The notes under the pieces: generated by a model
The model's input: only the letters and a program-made list of their open reading frames with translations
Databases searched by the model: none
Told to the model about the DNA's origin: nothing
Position numbers and translations under genes: made by a program
Part shown: positions 40,134 to 48,600 of the stretch, in pieces
Layout: each line of letters starts with the position of its first letter
Numbering within the stretch: position 1 is the stretch's first letter
Source: Sulfuritalea sp.
Lineage (GTDB): Bacteria; Pseudomonadota; Gammaproteobacteria; Burkholderiales; Rhodocyclaceae
NCBI GenBank assembly: GCA_016716965.1
Contig: JADJUP010000008.1
Span: 1 to 64,000, forward strand
Reading direction: 5' to 3'
DNA length: 64,000 bases

Positions 40134-41127
40134 AAGCGAAGGCATCGAGAAAAGCGCCATCCTGCTGCTGTCGCTCGGCAAGGACGAAGCGGCCGAGGTC
40201 CTGAAGAACCTGGGGCCCAAGGAAGTGCAGAAGCTCGGTCATGCGATGGCGGCCCTGAAGCAGGTGGCCCGCGAACGGGTCGAGTCGGTGATCGACGAAT
40301 TCAACGAGCAGACCTCCAAGGGCAGCCCGGTGTCCGTCGACAGCGAAACCATCAAGGCCATGCTGACCAAGGCGCTCGGCGACGATCGCGCCGCCTCGCT
40401 CATCAGCCGCATCATGTCCGGCAACGATACCGCAGGCATCGAGGGCCTGAAGTGGATGGACGCCGCCAGCGTGGCCGACCTGATCCGCAACGAACATCCG
40501 CAGATCATCGCCACGATCCTGGTCCACCTCGAATTCGACCACGCCGGCGACATCCTCAAGCAGTTCACCGACCGCCTGCGCAACGACGTCCTGCTGCGCA
40601 TCGCGACGCTGGACGGAGTGCAACCGACGGCGTTGCGCGAATTGAACGAAGCGCTGACCCGCATCCTTTCCAGTGCGTCGGGAAACATCAAGAAAACCGC
40701 CATGGGCGGCATCCGTCACGCAGCGGAAATCCTCAACTTCGTCGGCCAGACCAACGAAACAGCGATCATCGACAACGTCAGGGAATACGACCCTGACCTG
40801 GCGCAGAAGATCCTCGACGAAATGTTCATCTTCGAGAACCTGCTCGATATCGACGATCGCGGCATCCAGTTGCTGCTGCGCGAAGTGCAATCCGATGCCC
40901 TGATCATTGCACTGAAGGGCGCCTCGCCGGAACTGCGCGAAAAGGTATTCAAGAACATGTCGCAGCGCGCCGCGGAAATGCTGCGCGAAGACCTCGAATC
41001 GAAAGGCCCGGTGCGCCTTTCGGAAGTGGAGAACGAGCAGAAGGAAATCCTCAAGGTCGCGCGCCGCCTTGCGGAAGAAGGGCAAATCCAGCTCGGTGGC
41101 GCCGGCGAAGGCGACGCCTTCGTCTGA
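40123..41127 (+). CDS. fliG: FliG flagellar motor switch protein
   Basis: This 334-residue rotor protein begins with GTG inside the fliF end. N-terminal, middle and C-terminal armadillo-like domains are all present. The middle domain has the EHPQIIATIL motif. The C-terminal torque helix carries charged residues in LREKVFKNMSQRAAEMLREDLESKG. CheY-P-bound switch units contact it through FliM. Unusually, fliH, fliI and fliJ do not follow. The next gene is on the opposite strand and belongs to the secretion locus. Confidence 0.96.
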   Translation: MATESEGIEKSAILLLSLGKDEAAEVLKNLGPKEVQKLGHAMAALKQVARERVESVIDEFNEQTSKGSPVSVDSETIKAMLTKALGDDRAASLISRIMSGNDTAGIEGLKWMDAASVADLIRNEHPQIIATILVHLEFDHAGDILKQFTDRLRNDVLLRIATLDGVQPTALRELNEALTRILSSASGNIKKTAMGGIRHAAEILNFVGQTNETAIIDNVREYDPDLAQKILDEMFIFENLLDIDDRGIQLLLREVQSDALIIALKGASPELREKVFKNMSQRAAEMLREDLESKGPVRLSEVENEQKEILKVARRLAEEGQIQLGGAGEGDAFV

Positions 41128-41147
41128 TCGCCCTGCCCGGCCGTCGC

Positions 41148-41972
41148 TTAGGGCTGGCGGATGCCCGGCGGCAACGGAGGGGTCGGCGGCACGGGTGCCG
41201 TCGGCGAGGACGTCCCCTTGGGCGAAACCGGTGCGGCAAGGGATGGGGTGACGCCGAACACCGCAATCCACAATTCGTTGGCCCCCGCATAGGGGACCAC
41301 TGGCGGCTCCGGGGGCAGCACGGCCTGGTACTGGTTGGCCCATGCCGCCGATATGGCATAGGCGGTACGCCAGTTGGCAAGGACCTGGGCAAGGATCTGC
41401 TCGCCCGTCGGCACCTGCATGACGCATACCCGCGATGTTTCCACGGAATCCAGGTCCAGCGCACGATTCAGGTCGTTGAGTTCTTCGAGGGTCTCGCAGC
41501 CATCCCTGACGTCGAGTCGAATCATGCCGGAGAGCACCCCGGCGCCCACATAAGGTACCGCAACCCCTCCTGCTGCGGCGATGTGGCGCGACACACGGCT
41601 GGAGGTCCGGCGCGCGAGGCTTCGCGAGAAGCCCTTGCCGGCAACCGCGGCAACGCGCAACTTCTGTCGCAACTGCTCGTTGCTCGCCTTCAGTTCCTGA
41701 TTGGATTTTTCGAGCTGGAGGAACCTATCCTCAAGCTTTCCGATCTCCCGCTCGAGCTCGACACGCCTTTCGTTGGCTTCGGGCAGCGGCGTCGTGGGGA
41801 TCGTCGCGGAGTCGGACGGCGCGGCCGAATCCGGAACGTCCTGTGCGCTGGCCGGCCTTCCCGCAAATGCAACACCGATGGCAATGACACACAGGCTGGC
41901 AATCGCTTGGCGAAACCGGGGTCGGCACGACCGGCAAGCCTTGCCGCTACGACTCGGAATGCGGGAAGTCAT
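41148..41972 (-). CDS. Exported coiled-coil protein of unknown function in the type I secretion cluster
   Basis: This protein has about 274 residues with a hydrophobic signal-like segment (CVIAIGVAFAGRPASA) near residue 30. A coiled coil follows (residues 65-110, Glu/Leu/Gln-rich). A predicted globular part contains two cysteines (DGCETLEEL and SRVCVMQV), and the tail is Pro-rich. It is probably periplasmic. The start is uncertain: an upstream ATG at 42011 overlaps the solute-binding-protein gene, and the one used here lies just after it. No family is recognised. Position at the end of the TolC/solute-binding operon suggests a role in the same envelope process. Confidence 0.7.
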   Translation of the reverse strand: MTSRIPSRSGKACRSCRPRFRQAIASLCVIAIGVAFAGRPASAQDVPDSAAPSDSATIPTTPLPEANERRVELEREIGKLEDRFLQLEKSNQELKASNEQLRQKLRVAAVAGKGFSRSLARRTSSRVSRHIAAAGGVAVPYVGAGVLSGMIRLDVRDGCETLEELNDLNRALDLDSVETSRVCVMQVPTGEQILAQVLANWRTAYAISAAWANQYQAVLPPEPPVVPYAGANELWIAVFGVTPSLAAPVSPKGTSSPTAPVPPTPPLPPGIRQP

Positions 41973-41994
41973 CCCAATGTCGCTACGGTCCTGA

Positions 41995-42909
41995 TCACTG
42001 GATTCCGGCATCGCTGGGATTGCGCAACATTCCCCTGAGCATGTCGCTCATCGGAATCCGCAGATTGACCTTGTTTGGCGGAATCGGCGACATGAACCAT
42101 TTTTCGTAGAGTCGTTCCATTTCTCCGCTGCCCATCATCGCGATCAACGCGTCATCGACCAGATTTTTGAAATCCGGATCATCCTTGCGCATTGCGATTG
42201 CGTAGGGCTCCAGTCCGAAGTTCTCTTCCAGCAGCCTGTACTGGTCCCTGTCGGGCAGGCCGGACAAAAGGCCAGCAAGGACAGCGTCATCAAGAGCAAA
42301 TGCATCGACGTGCCGCGACACGACCATCATCAGCGAATCGCCATGGTCGCGACCGCTCTTGAAACGCACCGAGGCATTGCGCGCGGCCATGGCGATGCGC
42401 ACCGCGCGCTCGGTAGTCGTGCCCGCAGTGGTCGCTACCGCTTTGCCGTTCAGGTCCGCAAGGCGCTCCAAACCACTATCCTTGTGAACCAGCGCCTTGA
42501 TGCCGGAAACATAGGTGGTGACGCTGAAGGCGACCTGGTTCTGCCGGGTTCTGGTATTGGTGGTGGAGCCGCATTCGAGGTCGATCGCACCGGTCATCAA
42601 CAGAAGCAGGCGCGTGGAGCTATTCGCCGGCACATGCACCACAGGCAGCGCAGGAGTGCCCAGTTTCGCGCGGACCGCAGCGACTATGCCCTCGCACAGG
42701 TCCATCGAATAGCCGACCGGCTTATCGCCCACCAGATAGGAGAATGGAACCGACGACTCGCGATATCCGACATAGATTGCGCCGTTCTGGCGTATCCGCT
42801 CGAGCGTGGGGATGGTCACGCCCTGGGCGCTTGCCGACGGAGCCAGGGGCAGCGCAGCCGCGAGCATCAGCAGTGCAATGGCCGGTAGCCGCGACAGCGA
42901 GGCACTCAT
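41995..42909 (-). CDS. Periplasmic solute-binding protein (family 3, amino-acid type) in the secretion cluster
   Basis: This 304-residue protein has a clear signal peptide ending ...PSASAQG. The mature domain is a family-3 periplasmic binding fold, with opening RIRQNGAIYVGYRESSVPFSY and C-terminal MRKDDPDFKNLVDDALIAMM. Relatives bind amino acids such as glutamate or aspartate and deliver them to ABC importers. No importer permease or ATPase is nearby. Its start overlaps the TolC-like gene stop as ATGA, and the upstream bases GGGGAGCGGGAC give a strong ribosome site. A sensory or accessory role in adhesin export is possible but unproved. Confidence 0.88.
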   Translation of the reverse strand: MSASLSRLPAIALLMLAAALPLAPSASAQGVTIPTLERIRQNGAIYVGYRESSVPFSYLVGDKPVGYSMDLCEGIVAAVRAKLGTPALPVVHVPANSSTRLLLLMTGAIDLECGSTTNTRTRQNQVAFSVTTYVSGIKALVHKDSGLERLADLNGKAVATTAGTTTERAVRIAMAARNASVRFKSGRDHGDSLMMVVSRHVDAFALDDAVLAGLLSGLPDRDQYRLLEENFGLEPYAIAMRKDDPDFKNLVDDALIAMMGSGEMERLYEKWFMSPIPPNKVNLRIPMSDMLRGMLRNPSDAGIQ

Positions 42910-44897
42910 GTCCCGCTCCCCTCCCGGATGGACGCTATGGAGGGGACCGGCCGCGCAGCCTCGCGTTCGATCAGCCATTGCCCGTCTACCTTGATCCAGC
43001 GAAGCGCCTTGAGCGTGACGTCGCGATAGGTCGTCGACCGGTACTGCTGCTGGAACTCGACCAGCACGGCTTCACTGGCCTCGTGCCTGACGATAAAGTT
43101 GCTGACGTCGACGCGCACCTGGTCCGCGGCGGCAATGCGCTGCGCACGCTGTTTCGCCCAGGCGTCGCGGCTCGAACCGTCGGCGGGCACGAAAGTCGGC
43201 GCATAGAACGCGGCATAGCCCGCAATATCCCTGCCGGCCCACGCTGCAGCCCATGCCTTGACGCGCGTCGTGAGTTCCTGCGCTTCTGCACCGGAGGCGG
43301 ACGATGGCGACACATCCTGCCGGACCGGCGCTGCCACCGAGGCGCTGGTGGATGCCGGCACACGTGCCTGCTGCAGGGGCGGCGCATCGGCAGAAGGAAG
43401 CATCGCGTTCGGGCCCGGCACCGCGGGTGTCGGCAACGGCAACGGCGGAGCGGGGGGCTTGGTCGCGTCCAGTTGCGCCAAGGCACGCGCGGTCAGCGCG
43501 TCGAGATTGACCAGATAGCTGCCGGGAGCCTCCGGCGGGCAAATGTCGGCTTCGACAATGACGGCGAACCCGGAGGGATCGGGTTGGTCAGCATCGTCGA
43601 TGCGCTTCAGCTCCAGGTGCTCCAGGAGCCGTCCGATGCCGGCCTGTGTGCGCAAGTACGCGAACGCCACGTCGACGTCGGCATTGACGGCGGTGCGCCT
43701 GGCATTGAGCAGTTCGTTCTCGGTATCCAGCAGATCAAGCAGCGAGCGCTGGCCGATGTTGAACTGTGCCTTGTAGGCATCGCGCGTGCGTTCGATGGCG
43801 CCGACCTGCTGGTCGAGATTTGCCTGCTGGGCACGCAGCCTCAACACTTCGTTGTAGGCGATCGACAGGGTCTGGCGGACATCGACGCAGGCCTTGTCGC
43901 GCTGGTCCAGCGCCATGTTCCTGCGTTCCGAAAACACCCGCTGGCGAGCAACATCCGCCCCGCCGTTGAACAGGTTGTAGCTCAGCAGCACTTCGGCGAC
44001 ATTGTTCTGGCGCGTGCCTATGGTGCCCTGGTAGTTGCCGTTGGATTCGTTGCGCAAGCGCAGGTCGAGCTTGGGGTGAAACGCGCCGCGCCGCATCTCC
44101 AGGTCATGCAACGTCGATTCCACGTTTTCCACCGCGGCGCGCAACGTGGGATTCCTGCGGAAGGCCATCTTGAGGGCATCCGGCTCGCTACCGGGGTAAT
44201 CGCGCGCGATGCGCGGCGGGGCAAACATCACCGGCGGTGGCGGATGGCCGACCAGGCGCAGGAAGCGCGCCGTCACGTCGTGCAAATTGGCCGCCTCGGT
44301 ATTCAGGTTCAGCTCGGCCAGTGCCAGGCGGCTTGAGGCATGTTCGACGTCCACCCGCCTGCCTGCCCCCGACTGCGCCCGCCGCAGCAGCAGTTCGTAG
44401 CTGGAACGATGCTCGACATAGTTGTTTTCCGCCAGCAGCATCAACTGGCGATAGCGGATCACGTCGAAATAGGCGCGTGCTCCTTCGAGCGCGGCGGCTT
44501 CGGCGGCATCGAGCAATTCGAAGTAACGGGTCAACTGGGCCTTGCCCATGCGCTTGACATCGTTCGACGTGGTGAAGCCGTCGTACAGCATCTGTGTCAG
44601 CGTCAGCGTACTGCCGCTGCTCGAAAAATCGCGATCGGCGACGCCAGGCTGCCGCAAGCGCTCCCGCCCGACGCTGGCGGTGAGATCGAGCTTGGGCAGG
44701 AATCCGGCACGCGCAACATCGACCTCGGCGGAAGCACTCTTGAACGCATGCCACTTGACCAACACTTCCGGGTTGGTGAGCACCACCGTCTGCACGACTT
44801 CCTTCAGCGTCAAGTGTGCAGCCGCCAGCGCCCTGCCTCCGGCAAAGGAAAGCAAAGCCGCGAAAAACAGCAAGGCCAGCCTGGGCGCAGCGTTCAC
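42906..44897 (-). CDS. TolC-family outer-membrane channel with extra C-terminal NTF2/SnoaL-like domain
   Basis: This 663-residue protein begins at GTG, with a signal peptide of about 25 residues. Residues 30-445 are a TolC-type outer membrane efflux protein, with two repeats visible in the alpha-barrel helices (GARAYFDVIRYRQL and LSIAYNEVLRLRAQ). A Pro/Ala-rich linker (470-530) joins a C-terminal domain of about 110 residues. That domain has a SnoaL/NTF2-like pattern (VKAWAAAWAGRDIAGYAAFYAPTF ending WIKVDGQWLI), as seen in some secretion-associated proteins. It probably forms the outer pore for the giant adhesin. The solute-binding and coiled-coil genes follow in the same operon. The adaptor and ABC genes lie 17 kb away beyond the adhesin gene. 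Confidence 0.9.
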   Translation of the reverse strand: MNAAPRLALLFFAALLSFAGGRALAAAHLTLKEVVQTVVLTNPEVLVKWHAFKSASAEVDVARAGFLPKLDLTASVGRERLRQPGVADRDFSSSGSTLTLTQMLYDGFTTSNDVKRMGKAQLTRYFELLDAAEAAALEGARAYFDVIRYRQLMLLAENNYVEHRSSYELLLRRAQSGAGRRVDVEHASSRLALAELNLNTEAANLHDVTARFLRLVGHPPPPVMFAPPRIARDYPGSEPDALKMAFRRNPTLRAAVENVESTLHDLEMRRGAFHPKLDLRLRNESNGNYQGTIGTRQNNVAEVLLSYNLFNGGADVARQRVFSERRNMALDQRDKACVDVRQTLSIAYNEVLRLRAQQANLDQQVGAIERTRDAYKAQFNIGQRSLLDLLDTENELLNARRTAVNADVDVAFAYLRTQAGIGRLLEHLELKRIDDADQPDPSGFAVIVEADICPPEAPGSYLVNLDALTARALAQLDATKPPAPPLPLPTPAVPGPNAMLPSADAPPLQQARVPASTSASVAAPVRQDVSPSSASGAEAQELTTRVKAWAAAWAGRDIAGYAAFYAPTFVPADGSSRDAWAKQRAQRIAAADQVRVDVSNFIVRHEASEAVLVEFQQQYRSTTYRDVTLKALRWIKVDGQWLIEREAARPVPSIASIREGSGT

Positions 44898-44933
44898 TGT
44901 TGCTAGAATCCATGTCGACGATTGAATTGTTTA

Positions 44934-44939
44934 ATTATA
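44934..44939 (-). promoter_or_regulatory. Candidate -10 box for the TolC-like operon
   Basis: A TATAAT hexamer on the - strand lies in a short AT-rich stretch, 37 bp before the GTG start. No convincing -35 hexamer lies 17 bp upstream, so this is a weak prediction. Confidence 0.3.
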
Positions 44940-45070
44940 TCGAATCCCATGTTCCCTCCGGCCCGCGCAACGATGTCGATCGGATCCTTACCGGATGTGG
45001 CATGCCGTGGCGGCCGCCTGAATCTGGATGCGCTCGTCGCGATACCGCCACCCGGGATAGGGTGCCGCTT

Positions 45071-45610
45071 GTGAGCAAGCCACCGCAACTGGAACAATTC
45101 AGCGCGAGCTACGATGCAGCGCAGGACAGGATCCTGTTGCGCATCCGCAGCAGCGACGATGCCGAGTTCCGTTTCTGGATCACCCGGCGCTATCTAGCGC
45201 TACTGTGGCCGGTGCTGATGACCATCGCCGACACCTTCAGCGCGCGCAAGTCCGGCGACCCGCTGACGCGCAGCACGCTCTCGGAACTGGCGCACGGCAA
45301 GGCGGTGGGCAATGCTGACTTTGCCAGCCAGTACCACCCGGGATCGGTGTTTCCGCTGGGCGAAGAACCGGTCCTGCTCGCCCGAATCAACGTCAATCCG
45401 GCTGCCGCCGACGCGCAGACGCTGACGCTGCTGCCGCAACTGGGCCAGGGCATCAACCTCAAGCTGGACGAAAAGCTGCTGCATGTGCTGGCACGCCTGC
45501 TGCAACAAACCGCCACGGCGGCGGAATGGGGGCTGACCCTCGATGTCGGTAGTGGCGGCCACGCCACTACCGAAGCACCGCATACCGGTACCCCGCGCCT
45601 GCTCCACTGA
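45071..45610 (+). CDS. Conserved-looking hypothetical protein beside the adhesin gene
   Basis: This protein has about 179 residues starting at GTG (MSKPPQLEQF), with AGGG 8 bases upstream. A longer frame reaches upstream but overlaps the TolC-like gene's promoter region and looks unlike protein. It is soluble, with a basic WITRRYLALLWPVL segment at about residue 36, an acidic middle and a C-terminal helical region (LNLKLDEKLLHVLARLL-like). No family with known function is recognised. It is divergent from the TolC-like operon and convergent with the adhesin gene. Confidence 0.7.
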   Translation: MSKPPQLEQFSASYDAAQDRILLRIRSSDDAEFRFWITRRYLALLWPVLMTIADTFSARKSGDPLTRSTLSELAHGKAVGNADFASQYHPGSVFPLGEEPVLLARINVNPAAADAQTLTLLPQLGQGINLKLDEKLLHVLARLLQQTATAAEWGLTLDVGSGGHATTEAPHTGTPRLLH

Positions 45611-45611
45611 A

Positions 45612-45681
45612 CCACGGCAATCACCGTGGCGCCAGCGACCGAAGGATGTCCCTCTGGAGCGCCGACCTCCAGGGGTCGGCG
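45612..45681. repeat. Hairpins and second copy of the cheZ repeat element between convergent genes
   Basis: The 85-bp gap between the hypothetical gene and the adhesin stop contains a perfect 6-bp hairpin CCACGG/CCGTGG (45612-45629). Next comes the repeat copy (45630-45669) matching cheZ 17792-17831 at 36 of 40 bases. It ends in an 8-bp inverted repeat, CGCCGACC/GGTCGGCG (45660-45681). It may act as a bidirectional terminator of both transcripts, though no T run is present. Confidence 0.55.
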
Positions 45682-45695
45682 ATGGTCGCACGGCA

Positions 45696-48600
45696 TCAGT
45701 CGGTGTTGAGCTTTCCTTTCGTCAGCAGGTCCTGGATCACCTGCTGGTCGGTCGAGAAAACTCCGATCACATCGACCCCGGACAGGATGATTTTCTGGTC
45801 CGTCGCCCCGGCAACGGTCGGCGACGGAGCACCCACGGCATGCGGATCGCTGGCGAAGCCCCCGGTGGTGCTGACATGCACGATCGTGTCGGCCCCCGCC
45901 TTTTCGAAGTGCAGGAAGTCGGCAAGGTTGTCCTGTCCGAGCAAGGTACCCGCCGACTCGCCCGAGAGCAGGTCGCGCAGATCGAGCACGTCGCCGCCGG
46001 CGGCACGCGCTGCCGTTCCAAAGTTGGTCACCGTGTCGGTGACGGGTGCTCCGGGGATTCCGCCGTCGTTGAGCTTCCAGGCGAAGATGTCCGTCGCAAG
46101 ATCCCCCAGACCGCCATCCAGCGTGTCCGCGCCCTGGCCGCCAACCAGCAGGTCGCTGCCGGCACCGCCACTCAGGCTGTCGTTGCCAGCACCGCCATCG
46201 AGCCGGTCGTCGCCCGCGGCGCCGCTCAGCGTGTCGTTGCCATCTTGGCCGAAGATGAAGTCGGAGTTCGCCGTGCCCGCGGTGGTGTTGGCCGCCGCAT
46301 CGCCTTCGTAGGCATTGGAGATGCTGACGATGCTGAGCACCTGGTCCACCTGATGAACGCCGTTGGTCGCGGCGATGTCGATCAGGGCCGACTGGGTCGC
46401 CGTTACGCCGGTGACGATCAGCGGATTGTCGATGTTCCACGCCGAAATATCGATGACCTGGCCGACTCCGGTGCTGGTGGCGCTATGGGTGCCGTCGGAG
46501 ATCGTCCAGCCGCTTTGCAGGCCTTTCACGGTGAGTGTGTCGAAGGCACGCGCCGTGACGTCGAACTGGAACGACGAGCCGTCATTGGCAATGGCGACGT
46601 CATGGTGGTTGGACTCGATCCGCTGGATCGAAAGCACCTGCTCGGCGGTCAATACGTTGCTGTAGATCCGCAGGTCGTCGACAGTGGCATTGAGGTACTT
46701 GTCGTTGGTGATGTTTCGCGAAAAGTCGTTATTGACGCCATTGGTGAAGCCGATGCCGAACACGTTGGTGATGGTGCCGCCGAGGCCGGCATTGCTGACC
46801 GTGCTTTCGAGCACCCCGTCGACCCAGATCTGGGTCACCCCGGCCGTGGTGCGAGTCATCGCGACGAAATGCCACTCGTTGTCGGAAATCACCGTCGTGC
46901 TCTTGGCGCCTGCGGTGTCGCCAACGTTGATGCCGATGCGGCCGGCATTGTCGATCCAGCCCCATTGCGCATCATTGACCGCGCCGTTCTGTTCGGAGCC
47001 GATCACGCTGGGCCGGTTCCAGCCGATGTTGGTGCCAGTGAACTGTGTCGGGTCGGTGGTGGCGTTCTGGGCGGTCTTGATCCAGAAACTGACCGTCGCG
47101 TTCTGGGTGATCGGGTTCAGTTCGATCGGATCCACCGCCAGCGACGCGCCCTTGCCGTCGAAGTACAAGGCTGTGCCGGAAGTCTGGGCATGACCCGCCA
47201 CCCAGTCCGGCAGTTCGTTGCCGTTGGTGGTGTTGCATCGTTCGCCGGCGTGACGGTGACCGTGACCGTGGCGGTCTCGGTGATGCCGGCCGGGCTGGTG
47301 ACCGTATAGCTGAAGCTGTCGGTGCCGTGGCAGTTGGCGTCCAGGTGGTAGCGGCCAGGGTGCCGTCGGGGTTGATGGCGACGCTGCCGTGGCCGGCGCG
47401 CCACGGCCGCTGACCGTGGGCGTGCCTTCGAAGCTGTCGTTGGCCAGGACGCTGATGGTGACCGGGCTGTCTTCCGTGGTGCTGACGCTGTCGTTGGTGA
47501 TGTCCTCACGGCATTGACCGTGAGGCTGATGACCTGGTGGTGGCGTTGCCTTCGTCGTCGGTGACGGTGACGGTGAAGCTGTCGGCGCCGTGCCAGTCGG
47601 CCACCGGGGTGGTCCCAGGCGCCCGTGGCGGGGTCGATCGTGGCCGTGCCGTGCGCGGCCGGGCTGCTGACGCCAAATACCGTGCCGTCGAGCAGGCCGT
47701 CGCTGTCGCTGGCGGTGAGCGTGCCGGTCAGTGCCGTGTCCTCGGCGCCGACCGCGCTGGTGTCGCCGCCTATGGTGGTGGCGTCGTCGGCCGGCGTGAC
47801 GGTGACCGTGACCGTGGCGGTTTCGGTGATGCCGGTCGGACTGGTGACCGTGTAGCTGAAGCTGTCCGTGCCATGGAAGTTGGCGTCCGGGGGTGTAGCT
47901 CAGGGTGCCGTCGGGGTTGATGGCGACGCTGCCGTGGCCGGCGCCACTGCCGTGACCGTGGGCGTGCCTTCGAAGCTGTCGTTGGCCAGGACGCTGATGG
48001 TGACCGGGCTGTCTTCCGTGGTGCTGACGCTGTCGTTGGTGATGTCCACCACGGCATTGACCGTGAGGCTGATGACCTGGGTGGTGGCGTTGCCTTCGTC
48101 GTCGGTGACGGTGACGGTGAAGCTGTCGGCGCCGTGCCAGTCGGCCACCGGGGTGTAGCTCCAGGCGCCGGTGGCGGGATCGATGCTGGCGGTGCCGTGC
48201 GCGGCCGGGGTGCTGACGCCAAATACCGTGCCGTCGAGCAGGCCGTCGGCGTCGCTCGCCGTCAGCGTTCCGCTGAGTGCCGTGTCCTCGGCGCCGACTG
48301 CGCTGGTGTCGCCGCCTATGGTGGTGGCGTCGTTGGCCGGCGTGACGGTGACCGTGACCGTGGCGGTCTCGGTGATGCCGGCCGGGCTGGTGACCGTGTA
48401 GCTGAAGCTGTCCGTGCCGTGCCAATTGCTGTCCGGGGTGTAGCCCAGGGTGCCGTCGGGGTTGATGGCGACGCTGCCGTGGCCGGCGGCGCCCACTGCC
48501 GTGACCGTGGGCGTGCCTTCGAAGCTGTCGTTGGCGAGGACGCTGATGGTGACCGGGCTGTCCTCGGCGGTGCTGACGCTGTCGTTGCTGATGTCCACCA

